Assembly (NCBI GenBank): GCA_945869725.1
Contig: CAMBPO010000006.1
Location: 8,781-72,780, forward strand
From: Klebsiella pneumoniae
Lineage (GTDB): Bacteria > Pseudomonadota > Gammaproteobacteria > Pseudomonadales > Pseudohongiellaceae
Length of the DNA stretch: 64,000 bases
Direction: 5' to 3'
The notes beneath the pieces were generated by a model. That model did not search any database and was not told the DNA's origin. It was given only the letters and a program-made list of their open reading frames with translations. Shown piece after piece: positions 1-8,981 of this stretch (position 1 is the stretch's first letter; every line of letters starts with the position of its first letter). Both the position numbers and the translations under genes were made by a program.

Positions 1-1369
1 CCCCAATCTTGCCAAAGAAATGCACGTTGGTCATTTGCGGGGCACCATTATCGGAGACTCAATTGTCAGGATCCTGGACGCGCTGGGACACTGCGTCATA
101 CGACAGAATCACGTTGGCGACTGGGGTACTCAGTTTGGCATGCTGATCGCCCACATGAACTCCTTGAGCAGTGCTGACAGGGCGCTCTCCAATAATCTGG
201 CAGATCTGGAAGGCTTTTACCGTGCAGCCAAACAACGCTTTGATACAGAAACAGGCTTTGCAGATCAGGCGCGCGCTTACGTTGTTAAACTTCAACAGGG
301 TGATGCGGATTGTATGGCCGCTTGGCAACGCTTTATCGAGGAGTCCTTGCAGCACTGTGAAGAAGTCTACAACCTGCTATCCGTTGGATTAAAGCGCAAT
401 GATCTGCGGGCAGAAAGCTTCTATAACAAAGAGTTACCAACTATAGTTGAAGATCTTTATGACAAAGGTTTGCTTACCGAATCCGATGGTGCACAATGTG
501 TTTTCCTGGACGAATTTAAAGGCAAAGATGGTAGTCCGTTACCTGTGATTATCCAGAAGAGTGATGGCGGATACCTGTATGCCAGCACCGATCTTGCTGC
601 TATACGCTATCGCTCCGACAACCTCGGAGCTGACCGGGTCCTGTACGTCGTTGATGCTCGGCAGAGCCTGCATTTTCAGCAGGTGTTTGCTGTTGCGAGA
701 GCCGCCGGTTTTGTCCGACAGAACTGCAAACTGGAGCATATCGCCTACGGCACCATGATGGGCGAGGATGGCAAACCCTTCAAAACACGAAGTGGCGATA
801 TCGTTAAATTGCGCGAACTGCTTGCAGAAGCTGTCTCAAGGGCACAGGATCTGGTTACAGAAAAGAATCCGGATTTGTCCGATACGGAAAAAGCACTGAT
901 TGCCAACACCGTGGGAATAGCATCCGTGAAGTATTCGGATCTCTCCAAAAATCGCACCAGTGATTATGTTTTTGACTGGTCAAGTATGCTGTCATTTGAA
1001 GGTAACACAGCACCCTACCTGCTTTATGCGTACGCACGTATTCAAAGTGTGCTACGTCGTCTGGAGGAGGAATCCATCTATCCCGGCGACCATATTCAAT
1101 TGCAGCAATCCGAGGAGCGTTCACTGGCTGTCAAAATTCTGCAATTTGCAGAACTCGTTCAACTACTTGGCGAAGACTGCTACCCAAATCAGCTGTGTTT
1201 GTACCTGTATGAGTTATCAGGCCTGTTCATGAAATTCTACGAGAGCTGCCCTATTCTTAAGTCTGAAGGTCAGGTCCGCACAAGCAGACTTGCACTAGCC
1301 AAACTCACTGCGGTGACACTCAAAAACGGTTTGAATCTTCTGGGGATAGAGCCGCTGCAACGTATGTAA
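1..1369 (+). CDS. argS: arginyl-tRNA synthetase, 3' part (5' end outside window)
   Basis: Class I aminoacyl-tRNA synthetase that charges tRNA-Arg with arginine in the cytoplasm. The frame is open from base 2 (P-N-L-A-K-E) and runs straight into the class I signature HVGH, followed by the ArgS block around NHVGDWGTQFG. The ArgS-type FKTRSGD segment stands where other class I enzymes have KMSKS. The C-terminal anticodon-binding (DALR) region ends in the family-typical LGIEPLQRM. By comparison with E. coli ArgS (about 577 aa), roughly 120 N-terminal residues, the Add1 domain, lie upstream of the window. The first in-frame ATG at position 20 is internal (the M of KEMHVGH) and is not the true start. 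The gene converges on htpG. Confidence 0.95.
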   Translation, partial: PNLAKEMHVGHLRGTIIGDSIVRILDALGHCVIRQNHVGDWGTQFGMLIAHMNSLSSADRALSNNLADLEGFYRAAKQRFDTETGFADQARAYVVKLQQGDADCMAAWQRFIEESLQHCEEVYNLLSVGLKRNDLRAESFYNKELPTIVEDLYDKGLLTESDGAQCVFLDEFKGKDGSPLPVIIQKSDGGYLYASTDLAAIRYRSDNLGADRVLYVVDARQSLHFQQVFAVARAAGFVRQNCKLEHIAYGTMMGEDGKPFKTRSGDIVKLRELLAEAVSRAQDLVTEKNPDLSDTEKALIANTVGIASVKYSDLSKNRTSDYVFDWSSMLSFEGNTAPYLLYAYARIQSVLRRLEEESIYPGDHIQLQQSEERSLAVKILQFAELVQLLGEDCYPNQLCLYLYELSGLFMKFYESCPILKSEGQVRTSRLALAKLTAVTLKNGLNLLGIEPLQRM

Positions 1370-1378
1370 CAGCGGCTC
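1349..1378. terminator. stem-loop spanning the argS stop codon
   Basis: A perfect 9-bp stem, GAGCCGCTG and CAGCGGCTC, with a 12-nt loop encloses the TAA of argS. No U tract follows on either strand. It lies between the convergent argS and htpG genes. It may be a weak terminator or an mRNA 3'-end stabiliser; the function is inferred from position only. Confidence 0.35.
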
Positions 1379-1397
1379 AGTATGTAGCATGTGGATA

Positions 1398-3311
1398 TCA
1401 GTCACATAGCTCAAGCAGCAGTTTATTCAGCTGGCGGCTGAACCGTGCAGGATCTTCCAGCTCGTGACCTTCCGCCAGGCTTGCCTGATCAAATAACAAA
1501 GAGATCAAATCACCAAATCGATCCTCATCCGGCTCATGCTCCAGTTTGTTGATCAGCGGATGTGCAGGATTGAGTTCAAAGACAGGCTTTGTCTCAGGGA
1601 CACTTTGACCAGACGCCTGCATGATTCGACGCATTTGCGCCCCCATATCATCCTCATCAAGCGCGAGACACGCGGGGGAATCAGTCAGGCGATGGCTGAC
1701 ACGCGCCTCTTTAATGCGCTCACCAAGACTGGCTTTAACGCGATCAAGCAACGGCTTCATTGCCTGCTCGCGCTTTTCCTGCTCAACCTTCTCCGCTTCG
1801 TCATCCAGACCACCAAGATCCAATTCTCCCCGGGTGATGTCCTGCAACGACTTGCCGTCGAATTCATTCAGATGACTCATCAGCCATTCATCAATACGAT
1901 CGGACAACAACAACACTTCTATACCTTTCTTGCGGAAAATTTCCAGATGCGGGCTATTGCGCGCGGTTTTTGCCGAATCAGCAATCAGGTAATAGATCTT
2001 GTTTTGTTCTGGCTGCATTCTTGAGACATAGTCTTCAAGGGCCTGATCCTGCCCTTGGCAGTTCTCGTGCGTACTGACAAACATCAATAACTTGGCTATG
2101 GTATCGCGATTGGAAAAATCCTCACCAGGGCCCTCTTTAAGTACCTGGCCAAACTCCGCCCAGAATTTTTTATACTTGTCTTTATCGTCTGCCTTTAACT
2201 TTCCAAGCATATCCAGCGCACGTTTGGTTAATGCACTGCGCATGGAGTCAACAGCCGGGTCTTTTTGGAGAATTTCGCGCGAAACGTTCAAGGAGATATC
2301 GTTAGAATCAACAACTCCCTTGATAAAACGCAGATACAGGGGAAGAAACTGCTCCGCCTGATCCATGATAAAAACCCGTTGCACGTAGAGTTTCAGACCA
2401 CGAACACCATCCCGGTTCCACAAGTCAAAGGGAGCACGACCCGGAACAAACAGAAGACTGGTGTATTCAAGCTTGCCTTCAACCTTGTTGTGGCTCCAGT
2501 TAAGCGGTTGTTCATAGTCATGAGAAATATGTTTATAGAACTCGATGTACTCATCTTCTTTGACGTCTGATCGGGGACGCGTCCAAAGCGCCTTGGCTGA
2601 GTTAACAGCCTCAAACTCTGGCGCAACAGCCGGCACATCCTCTTCTGTATCTGCTGAAAAATTCTGTTTGGGTAACAACACCGGTATGGCGATATGATCA
2701 GCATACTTTTTGACAATCTGTCGCAGCCGGAAAGCATCCGCAAACTCCAGACTTTCTGGCCTGAGCTTAAGAATGACAGTGGTTCCTCTGCTGATCTTTT
2801 CGACAGTTTCAACGGTGTAGTCTGATTCTCCCTGCGATATCCAATGCACTGCTTCTGCAGCATCCACACCGGCCTTCCGTGTCAGCACTTCCACCTCGGA
2901 GGCAACAATAAATGCCGAATAAAAGCCGACACCGAACTGTCCAATCAACTGCGAATCTTTTTTCTGATCGCCACTGAGATTATTCAGAAATTGCGCCGTG
3001 CCTGAACGTGCGATAGTGCCCAGATTACTGATCACCTCGTCGCGGGACATGCCGATACCATTGTCGGAGATCGAGATGGTTCCGGCGTCCTTGTCAAAAC
3101 TGATCAACACCTTGAGATCTGCGTCATTTTCAAATAGTTCCGGTTTTGAAAGGGACTCAAATCGTAGCTTATCAGCAGCATCAGATGCGTTTGAAATCAA
3201 CTCACGCAGGAATACTTCCTTGTTGCTGTAAAGTGAATGAATCATCAGCTGCAGCAACTGCTTGGCCTCGGTTTCAAATCCTCTTGTTTCCCTTTTTATC
3301 TCTGTCGTCAT
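1398..3311 (-). CDS. htpG: Hsp90-family molecular chaperone HtpG
   Basis: Cytosolic ATP-dependent Hsp90 chaperone, 637 aa, full length for the family (E. coli about 624). The N-terminal GHKL ATPase domain shows the Bergerat-fold motifs: [14 protein letters not shown] (about residues 38-51), DNGIGM, and [11 protein letters not shown]. The middle domain and the C-terminal dimerisation domain follow. The start [16 protein letters not shown] matches the family and is preceded by an AGGGG ribosome-binding site. A sigma-32-like promoter (3384-3412) lies about 75-100 bp upstream, which fits heat-shock control known for htpG. The gene is monocistronic in view and converges on argS. Confidence 0.97.
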   Translation of the reverse strand: MTTEIKRETRGFETEAKQLLQLMIHSLYSNKEVFLRELISNASDAADKLRFESLSKPELFENDADLKVLISFDKDAGTISISDNGIGMSRDEVISNLGTIARSGTAQFLNNLSGDQKKDSQLIGQFGVGFYSAFIVASEVEVLTRKAGVDAAEAVHWISQGESDYTVETVEKISRGTTVILKLRPESLEFADAFRLRQIVKKYADHIAIPVLLPKQNFSADTEEDVPAVAPEFEAVNSAKALWTRPRSDVKEDEYIEFYKHISHDYEQPLNWSHNKVEGKLEYTSLLFVPGRAPFDLWNRDGVRGLKLYVQRVFIMDQAEQFLPLYLRFIKGVVDSNDISLNVSREILQKDPAVDSMRSALTKRALDMLGKLKADDKDKYKKFWAEFGQVLKEGPGEDFSNRDTIAKLLMFVSTHENCQGQDQALEDYVSRMQPEQNKIYYLIADSAKTARNSPHLEIFRKKGIEVLLLSDRIDEWLMSHLNEFDGKSLQDITRGELDLGGLDDEAEKVEQEKREQAMKPLLDRVKASLGERIKEARVSHRLTDSPACLALDEDDMGAQMRRIMQASGQSVPETKPVFELNPAHPLINKLEHEPDEDRFGDLISLLFDQASLAEGHELEDPARFSRQLNKLLLELCD

Positions 3312-3350
3312 ACAAGTAACCCCTGCAAATTTATTCTGGCAATAGCATAA

Positions 3351-3385
3351 AAAAACCCGGTGAACCTTTCGGTTACCGGGCTTTT
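3351..3385 (-). terminator. intrinsic terminator of the TonB2-type operon
   Basis: Read on the minus strand: a G+C stem (CCCGGTAACC against GGTTCACCGGG, one bulge), a GAAA-type loop, then a run of seven U. It lies 45 bp past the stop of the last gene of the exb/tonB operon. It also falls just downstream of the htpG heat-shock promoter, so it would form the 5' end of that transcript. Confidence 0.75.
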
Positions 3386-3412
3386 ATGGGGACATACTCC
3401 AACTTTTTCAAG
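3384..3412 (-). promoter_or_regulatory. sigma-32 (heat-shock) promoter of htpG
   Basis: On the minus strand CTTGAAA (3412-3406) is followed, after a 14-bp spacer, by CCCCATAA (3391-3384). This is close to the E. coli RpoH consensus CTTGAAA-N(11-15)-CCCCATnT. The downstream gene is htpG, a classic RpoH target. The expected transcription start is near 3378, at the top of the terminator hairpin. Confidence 0.7.
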
Positions 3413-3429
3413 CCGGTAGCATGAATACT

Positions 3430-4800
3430 CTATCGAGGACGGTAGTACGCAATCGATTCTTCTTTGCGTGTTTGCAAAGCCGCATGTCGATCTTTGGAGC
3501 TTTGAACAAATGTGACAAACTGCGCAGCATTATTCTGACCAGCAGCTCGAGCACTTTCGGCAGCAGCCAACGCTTCATCAAAGCGATCCAACTCGACCAA
3601 AGCGCGTGCCAGAGACAGTTGAACTTCACCACGATTCTCCAGACCACCACGTTCAAGTGCTGTCTGCATCGCAGTTGCTGCATTGGCATAGTCACGATTC
3701 ATCAGATACACATAGCCAAGATAATCCCATGACTCACCGTCGTTAGCCAATTCAGTCAGGCGCTGAGCTGGCTCCAGAGCATCTACAAACTCACTTGCCA
3801 TAATGTACATCTGAGTCAATCGACGCAAATTGGCATCGTTTTCTTCGACAACCGCTTTTTCAATGCCGTCTTCGAGAACTTTGATACCACGTACGGGTGC
3901 ATCAACGCCTGCCAAGGACTGAGCAAGATTCAGATAATCGCCTTCACTTGCAAAATATCCTTTCCTGTATGTCAACTCCAAGGTTTGAACTCTCTTGGCA
4001 TCATCTTCCAGGTAGCCATAGATTGCTGCCAAATTTCGCCAGTCTGATGCTTCATCAAACAAACCGACCATTGTTCTAGTCACTTCAAGGGCGTTCTCGT
4101 AGTCTTCGAGTTCGATATACATCAAGTTGAGCAGACCGTAGATATTCTTGCCCAGTTCGCGACCCTCTGCACGCAACATGTCCATGTGACTGATCAAATG
4201 GGGTATTGCCTGCGGATAGTCTTGTTTGTTGTAGTACGCCAAGGCCAGGATCTGGAATACAGTCGCGTTTTCTTCAACAGAGAGCTCTCTCCACTGATTC
4301 AACGTAGCCACGGCTTCGTCATAGCGCTCTTCTGAGGCATAGAGCTGCCCGAGCGATAACAGTGCTCGCAGACGGGCATCTTCCCTAAGATTCACAATTT
4401 CCAGAATCCTTTCAAAGGTCGCCATGGCATTAGGAATATCATCTGTTGCCAGATAATAGTTGGTGTAGAAATTTAACAACGTTGATTTCTCGAAATCGTT
4501 CAAGGTATCGTAACGTTCGTTTAGTTCATCCAACGCAGTCTTCGCAGATACAAGATCCGGCTGATCAGCGGGATCTTCAGGTGTCATCAGCGCTTGAATC
4601 TCCGCAATTGCACGGTACACACGATCACTCAATGTGTCAGAGCTGCGTGTCGGTGGCGGTTGCCGCTGACCCGACTCTTCACCTTGTGCAGCCTGCTGTG
4701 CGTGCACGGGCTCAGAAAAAGTCGCCTGAAGCACAACAGCAGACGCTGCCATCATACCTGCCATCACCAAACCTTTAAGTTTCGAATATGAAGTCGCCAT
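3430..4800 (-). CDS. periplasmic TPR protein of the TonB2-type operon
   Basis: 456 aa. A signal peptide ends near VHAQQ (about residue 35), so the product is probably periplasmic. The rest is a chain of helical tetratricopeptide-like repeats, for example the segments around NFYTNYYLATDDIPNAMATFERIL and WDYLGYVYLMNRDYANAATAM. It is the last gene of the operon: an ATG three bases after the tonB stop, with GGAGGAG just upstream formed by the tonB 3' end. In Vibrio-type TonB2 loci a TPR protein holds the same place. A scaffold role for receptor or TonB assembly is inferred from position; its biochemistry cannot be read from the sequence. Confidence 0.85.
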   Translation of the reverse strand: MATSYSKLKGLVMAGMMAASAVVLQATFSEPVHAQQAAQGEESGQRQPPPTRSSDTLSDRVYRAIAEIQALMTPEDPADQPDLVSAKTALDELNERYDTLNDFEKSTLLNFYTNYYLATDDIPNAMATFERILEIVNLREDARLRALLSLGQLYASEERYDEAVATLNQWRELSVEENATVFQILALAYYNKQDYPQAIPHLISHMDMLRAEGRELGKNIYGLLNLMYIELEDYENALEVTRTMVGLFDEASDWRNLAAIYGYLEDDAKRVQTLELTYRKGYFASEGDYLNLAQSLAGVDAPVRGIKVLEDGIEKAVVEENDANLRRLTQMYIMASEFVDALEPAQRLTELANDGESWDYLGYVYLMNRDYANAATAMQTALERGGLENRGEVQLSLARALVELDRFDEALAAAESARAAGQNNAAQFVTFVQSSKDRHAALQTRKEESIAYYRPR

Positions 4801-4803
4801 TTA

Positions 4804-5418
4804 TCACTCCTCCAACTGGTAACGGAAAACGTACTGAACATTTGGAACTTCAACCGGTTGGCCATTCACCACACGGGGCTGGAATCGGAACCGTTCTGCA
4901 GCACGGACTGAAGACTGATCAAACATACCCGCTGGCTCAGCGTCTACCACAATAACATCACGTACACCGCCCGTTTCAGTCACAGTGAACGATACCTGAG
5001 CCCATCCTTCGATTCCACGCTGAGCAGCACGGGTTGGGTAGGTTGGTTGAATATTGACCAGCGGCAGCATTTCACCGTCAGTTGCACCCAGACCTGCAGC
5101 ACCAATATCTAAATCAAGATCGACATTCACAACATCACGACTGATATTCAGATTGCTATCACCGTCCATGTTGATATTACGATCCGGCGCTTCGGGCGGT
5201 GGCTGATCGATCTGCTCGATTTCTTCAGGGCGCTCAACTTCGCGCACTACTTCCATCACGATCTCAGGCATGGTCGCGTCTACAATCCGTACAACATTCA
5301 CCCGCTCTTCCATGTCGCCACCAGTGGCAATCAACGCCTGCATGAAGTAGAACAGTGAGATAGTAACAGCAGCAGCCAAACCAAGCGAAATAACCCAACG
5401 AATTGCAACCATGGTCAA
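4804..5418 (-). CDS. tonB2: TonB-family energy transducer (TonB2-like)
   Basis: 204 aa. One N-terminal membrane anchor (about residues 9-29) is followed by a short acidic, proline-containing periplasmic linker (IDQPPPEAP) and a C-terminal TonB domain. The domain begins near YPTRAAQRGIEGWAQV and ends FRYQLEE, including the typical RFRFQPRVVNGQPV strand. It would carry proton-motive energy from ExbB/ExbD to outer-membrane receptors. The start overlaps the exbD stop by four bases (ATGA), indicating translational coupling. The linker is short, as in TonB2 proteins and unlike the long Pro-rich linker of E. coli TonB. A second ATG two codons in is an alternative start. Confidence 0.92.
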   Translation of the reverse strand: MTMVAIRWVISLGLAAAVTISLFYFMQALIATGGDMEERVNVVRIVDATMPEIVMEVVREVERPEEIEQIDQPPPEAPDRNINMDGDSNLNISRDVVNVDLDLDIGAAGLGATDGEMLPLVNIQPTYPTRAAQRGIEGWAQVSFTVTETGGVRDVIVVDAEPAGMFDQSSVRAAERFRFQPRVVNGQPVEVPNVQYVFRYQLEE

Positions 5419-5822
5419 TTCTCCGTTGAAATCGAGACAGCAGCGATATTTGCATCGCGAGCCGCCTGAAGAATAGTCATGACATGCTCGTTCTGCGCCG
5501 CACGATCACCCTGAATAACAACTGACGCGTTCGGGGTTTCTGCAAGCCTTCTTTCAAAACGAGATCGTATAAAACGTGGATCAAGCTGTTCACCGTCTAT
5601 CCAGATCTGACCATCATCACTGATAGCAATAAGTATCAAATCCTTGGATCGGGCTTCCGCAGTCGATGCTTCCGGCTTGGATACATCAATACCGGCCTCT
5701 GTGACAAACACTGAGGTGACGATAAAGAAGATCAGCAGGATGAAGACAACATCAAGCATTGGGGTCAGGTCGATCTCCCCAGCCATTTCGTCCTCGCGTT
5801 TCCTCATTAAACCTGTTTTCAT
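5415..5822 (-). CDS. exbD2: ExbD/TolR-family proton channel subunit
   Basis: 135 aa biopolymer-transport protein. A short cytoplasmic head is followed by one transmembrane helix containing LTPMLDVVFILLIFF, with the proton-translocating aspartate at about residue 24, and a small periplasmic domain. It pairs with ExbB to power TonB. AAAAGG precedes the ATG at 5822. An in-frame ATG at 5807 (MRKRED) is also possible and resembles the start of Vibrio ExbD2 proteins. The gene overlaps tonB by 4 bp and follows exbB by 32 bp. Confidence 0.93.
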   Translation of the reverse strand: MKTGLMRKREDEMAGEIDLTPMLDVVFILLIFFIVTSVFVTEAGIDVSKPEASTAEARSKDLILIAISDDGQIWIDGEQLDPRFIRSRFERRLAETPNASVVIQGDRAAQNEHVMTILQAARDANIAAVSISTEN

Positions 5823-5854
5823 TATTTTGCCTTTTCGGAATCTGTAAAGTTGAC

Positions 5855-6376
5855 TTAGGCCATGTTGTCTTCAAGTAGCGCCAGATCACGGTCAACACGA
5901 TGTCTGAGCCAGTTGTAGGCAAAAATGCCGGACAGAGCGCCTACCATGCCAGCCATGGTCGGAATGGTTGCCTTAGAGACACCACCTGCCATCGACTTCG
6001 CATCGCCACCACCCGTCAGCGCCATTACGAAGAACACCTCGATCATGCCTGTCACCGTACCCAACAGTCCGAGCAAAGGACACACCACTACCAGCGCCTC
6101 AATGATCGGAAGTGTCGACCTAAGATCCAGAGACACTTCAGAGATCATCATGTTACGTATCTGATGTGCGCGCCAGGAACGGGTCTCGGACCTGCCCGCC
6201 CACGCCGCAAGGGTCTGTTTAACCCTTTTGGAGTGAGTGGAGTGCAAGTACCAGATCCGCTCGAATATCAGTGACCATTTAACAAGCAGCAGTATTGCAA
6301 TAACCCACAATACGTCTCCGCCCCTCGCCATAAAGTCTGTTATCGCTTCATATCCATCGAGCAGTGCAAAGTACAT
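5855..6376 (-). CDS. exbB2: ExbB/TolQ/MotA-family proton channel subunit
   Basis: 173 aa inner-membrane protein with three hydrophobic helices. The MotA/TolQ/ExbB core is around CPLLGLLGTVTGMIEVF and KATIPTMAGMVGALSG. It would form the ExbB pentamer around ExbD helices. The short length matches the TonB2-type ExbB (about 175 aa) rather than E. coli ExbB (244 aa). AGGGGG precedes the ATG. The gene starts 9 bp after the ttpC stop, within one operon. Confidence 0.93.
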   Translation of the reverse strand: MYFALLDGYEAITDFMARGGDVLWVIAILLLVKWSLIFERIWYLHSTHSKRVKQTLAAWAGRSETRSWRAHQIRNMMISEVSLDLRSTLPIIEALVVVCPLLGLLGTVTGMIEVFFVMALTGGGDAKSMAGGVSKATIPTMAGMVGALSGIFAYNWLRHRVDRDLALLEDNMA

Positions 6377-6385
6377 GCAACCCCC

Positions 6386-7780
6386 TTATGCCTTGCTCGA
6401 AGCGGCTTCGGATTTCTTGGCAATAATACCGGTAGCCTGTTCTTCCAGAATATGGATGATGTTGTCGCTTTTACTCTTGACCCATGCGTGCATGAGGATA
6501 CAAGGAATCGCTACAACAATACCCAGTACGGTTGTCATCAAAGCCATGGAGATACCACCTGCCATGATTGTCGGGTCACCGGCACCATATACAGTGATCT
6601 GCTGGAACACTTGAATCATACCGGTTACCGTTCCCAACAGACCCATCAGGGGGGCAATGGTGGAAATGATCTTGATGATTGTTAGCATGCGCTCCAGCGC
6701 AGGAGTTTCTTGAAGGATTGCCTCACCGAGTTTGAGCTCAAGAGTATCTGTATCCACATTTGGATTGGACTCAGCAACCAACAGTACACGACCCAGCGGG
6801 TTGTTCTTGTTTGCCTTGCCTGACTTGACCTGCGCACTCACCTTGGCCGATACCAGTGTCAGTACAAAAGAACGGAACAATCCAACCAGAATACCGATGA
6901 TACCCAGACCGATAATCGCAAATCCGATTTCACCTGAGTTATCACGAACCTGCTCAGCTGCTGTCGGGAAGTTGATCAGGTTAGCCATCAAGCTGCCACC
7001 CAAGGCGCCTGTTGGGTCAATACCCACTCTGAGAATACCTGATTGTGCGTTTTCCAGTGCTGCAGCACGACCCACAACATCAGCGTTGGGCTGGCGTGGC
7101 AATACTTGCAGGTGACCAACCGTGCCGGTGTATGACAGATAGTCACCGTTAGCGATGGCGTTAAATGAACCAATACGAGTAATCGTGCGAGTCTCTTGTT
7201 CGCCGGATGGCAATCCCACGATGCCTTCGTACTTGACAACACGACCTGATTCAACCAGCTCCTGCTGCATGTAGAACCAGAAACGCTCGATTTCATCTAC
7301 TCGAACTTGCTCGGTATCGCTGGACACACGAGCGATAAAGTTGTCAAGGAACTCATCACGGCCTGGATATTGAGCACTGACTAGGGAGTTCTCAAAAACT
7401 CCGCGGAAGTCGCCCGCTACACCCTGAATGGTACCTAACAGCTCGTTGAGGTTAGCCCGAACCTCACGCAACTGAGCGCGACGCTCTGTCAACAGTTGAC
7501 GGTTGGCGTCAAACACACCTTCCAGTCGAGCGTTCTCAGCCTCTTCTTGAGTAATAGCAGTGCGGGTCTCTTCCAAGATCTGCTGCTGCTGGTCTACCTG
7601 CTGCTGAAAACGCTGTTCGCGTTCACGGGCATCTTGAGACTCCAGTACTCGATTTTCTTCAACGTTACGGAGCAACTCGCCAAGATTGGCTGCTGGTTGC
7701 TGCGCAAAAGCCTGTGTTGACACGGCAAGGAACAGCCCTGTAAAGGAAATGCCTGCTAATTTAATTATGTTTTTCTTCAC
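6386..7780 (-). CDS. ttpC: TtpC-like MotA/TolQ/ExbB protein of the TonB2 system
   Basis: 464 aa. The cleavable signal peptide ends at QAFA-QQ. A periplasmic coiled-coil region (about residues 40-115, rich in Q, E and R) and a periplasmic domain follow. The C-terminal membrane part carries a second ExbB-like core (LMGLLGTVTGMIQVFQQI, GGISMALMTTVLGIVVAIP). In Vibrio the homologue TtpC is needed in addition to ExbB2, ExbD2 and TonB2 for iron-siderophore uptake; that is family knowledge, not shown here. The start codon is GTG and overlaps the DUF3450 stop (GTGA), indicating coupling. Confidence 0.9.
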   Translation of the reverse strand: MKKNIIKLAGISFTGLFLAVSTQAFAQQPAANLGELLRNVEENRVLESQDAREREQRFQQQVDQQQQILEETRTAITQEEAENARLEGVFDANRQLLTERRAQLREVRANLNELLGTIQGVAGDFRGVFENSLVSAQYPGRDEFLDNFIARVSSDTEQVRVDEIERFWFYMQQELVESGRVVKYEGIVGLPSGEQETRTITRIGSFNAIANGDYLSYTGTVGHLQVLPRQPNADVVGRAAALENAQSGILRVGIDPTGALGGSLMANLINFPTAAEQVRDNSGEIGFAIIGLGIIGILVGLFRSFVLTLVSAKVSAQVKSGKANKNNPLGRVLLVAESNPNVDTDTLELKLGEAILQETPALERMLTIIKIISTIAPLMGLLGTVTGMIQVFQQITVYGAGDPTIMAGGISMALMTTVLGIVVAIPCILMHAWVKSKSDNIIHILEEQATGIIAKKSEAASSKA

Positions 7781-8568
7781 TGTGCTAACTCCGGCGCAAC
7801 AATTGGTAGGTCAATGATTTCAGGTGCAACCATGCCGCTTGACACGTTGATTGCAGAACGGACAGCGTTTCGATATTCAGCCGCATCCAGTGTTACCCAC
7901 TGACGTGCCTGAGCATCCCAAGCGCCGCTGAGGTTACGGTCTTTGGTCTGGAAGACTAATGAAACTCTACCGACACGCAGCACGTCTACATCACGCTCAA
8001 CACCATCAATTGTCAGCGTTGTTGCGTAAGTTTCGTGTGTGCGGCCGTAGGCGTTTTCAGTCTGGAACAGCACCAGGATCTGACGGAAACGCTCAGATGT
8101 TGAAACATTAGGATTGTCGATCGCGTCACGCACGAATTCAATGCGCGCTCTGCGAGCATCCAGGTGGAATGGCATGTCCAGTTCAATGAACTGCTCCACA
8201 CCTGCAATCATTCGATTCATCAGCAATGGCAACTCTTGTGTCACGTTTCGCACTTCAGCAACTGACTCAATAATGGTATTGAGTTCCTGCTCCTGAATTG
8301 CGACCTGACGACGCCAGTTGGCATTCAGCACCAACAACGCCTCAAGGTTATCACTTTCGAGTTTGAATTCTTCGAACAGGGAGCTTGCTGAGTTCGAGAG
8401 GCGGTTAATATTTGTTTGAGCCTGAGCTGATACCTCAGTGGTCTCGGCAACTACATTTTGTGCCCGGTCAAGATCGCTGGTATCAACGTCCTGAGCCTTG
8501 GCCGTTCCGATCACCAGCAGCGACGCGAGTGGAACCAGAACTTTAGAAAATATTCGACGGTTTTTCAT
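7777..8568 (-). CDS. DUF3450 periplasmic coiled-coil protein, first gene of the TonB2-type operon
   Basis: 263 aa from MKNRRIFSK. The signal peptide is cleaved near GTAKA-QDV. A mainly helical, coiled-coil-prone body follows (about residues 30-120), with no enzymatic motif. DUF3450 proteins typically lie next to ttpC-exbB-exbD-tonB genes; the molecular role is unknown to me. The ATG at 8568 has AGGATGG a few bases upstream. The open frame extends to 8697, but that extension is Arg/Cys-rich and would bury the signal peptide, so I reject it. The stop overlaps the ttpC GTG. Confidence 0.85.
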   Translation of the reverse strand: MKNRRIFSKVLVPLASLLVIGTAKAQDVDTSDLDRAQNVVAETTEVSAQAQTNINRLSNSASSLFEEFKLESDNLEALLVLNANWRRQVAIQEQELNTIIESVAEVRNVTQELPLLMNRMIAGVEQFIELDMPFHLDARRARIEFVRDAIDNPNVSTSERFRQILVLFQTENAYGRTHETYATTLTIDGVERDVDVLRVGRVSLVFQTKDRNLSGAWDAQARQWVTLDAAEYRNAVRSAINVSSGMVAPEIIDLPIVAPELAQ

Positions 8569-8981
8569 GTGCCATCCTGTTATTTTATTAAACACCCCGG
8601 CGCAACACCGGATGTGACATCTTCGCTTCTTCTTTATTACCCATAACCTGCCAGTAACAGGAGCCGAACGATCTGACTGTCCGGAGGTAAATCCCAAAAC
8701 AACAACAATCCTTCAGTGCTCTCAGCTTTGCACAAATCAAGCCATCAAGTTACTAATCAACACGAATCTAGCGTACGTGAGTTGATAGGTAACAAATGCG
8801 ACCCGGATGAAGCGATTTGGCGTAAATTCAAGGCTCCCTGCCGAATTCTCGAGCCAAGACTAACACAGGATGTTTGAATTTTTGAACCTCCCGAAGGAGA
8901 ATTTTTTCGCCGAACCCTTGCTCTATGCGGCCTTCGCACTGATGCAGGTCACGGGCGCGTGAAGCGCCCGCCACTGGTGCA
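8569..8981. other. 413-bp intergenic region between sucD and the TonB2-type operon
   Basis: No coding frame here has a ribosome site or family resemblance. Because the TonB2-type operon starts at 8568 on the minus strand, its promoter should lie here. I could not find a convincing -35/-10 pair, and I see no clear Fur-box palindrome. A GC stem-loop at 8952-8970 sits next to the sucD stop. Confidence 0.6.
8952..8970 (-). terminator. GC-rich stem-loop after sucD
   Basis: Perfect 7-bp stem CGGGCGC/GCGCCCG with a 5-nt loop, 12 bp past the sucD stop on the minus strand. No U tract follows, so it may be a weak or Rho-assisted 3' end of the sdh-suc transcript. Confidence 0.35.

Noticed and set aside
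3430-8568. Tol-Pal system
   Set aside because: No TolA, TolB or Pal; the TonB C-terminal domain and TtpC identify a TonB2-type set instead.
8569-8697. N-terminal extension of the DUF3450 protein
   Set aside because: It would place 43 Arg/Cys-rich residues before a clear signal peptide; the ATG at 8568 has a good ribosome site.
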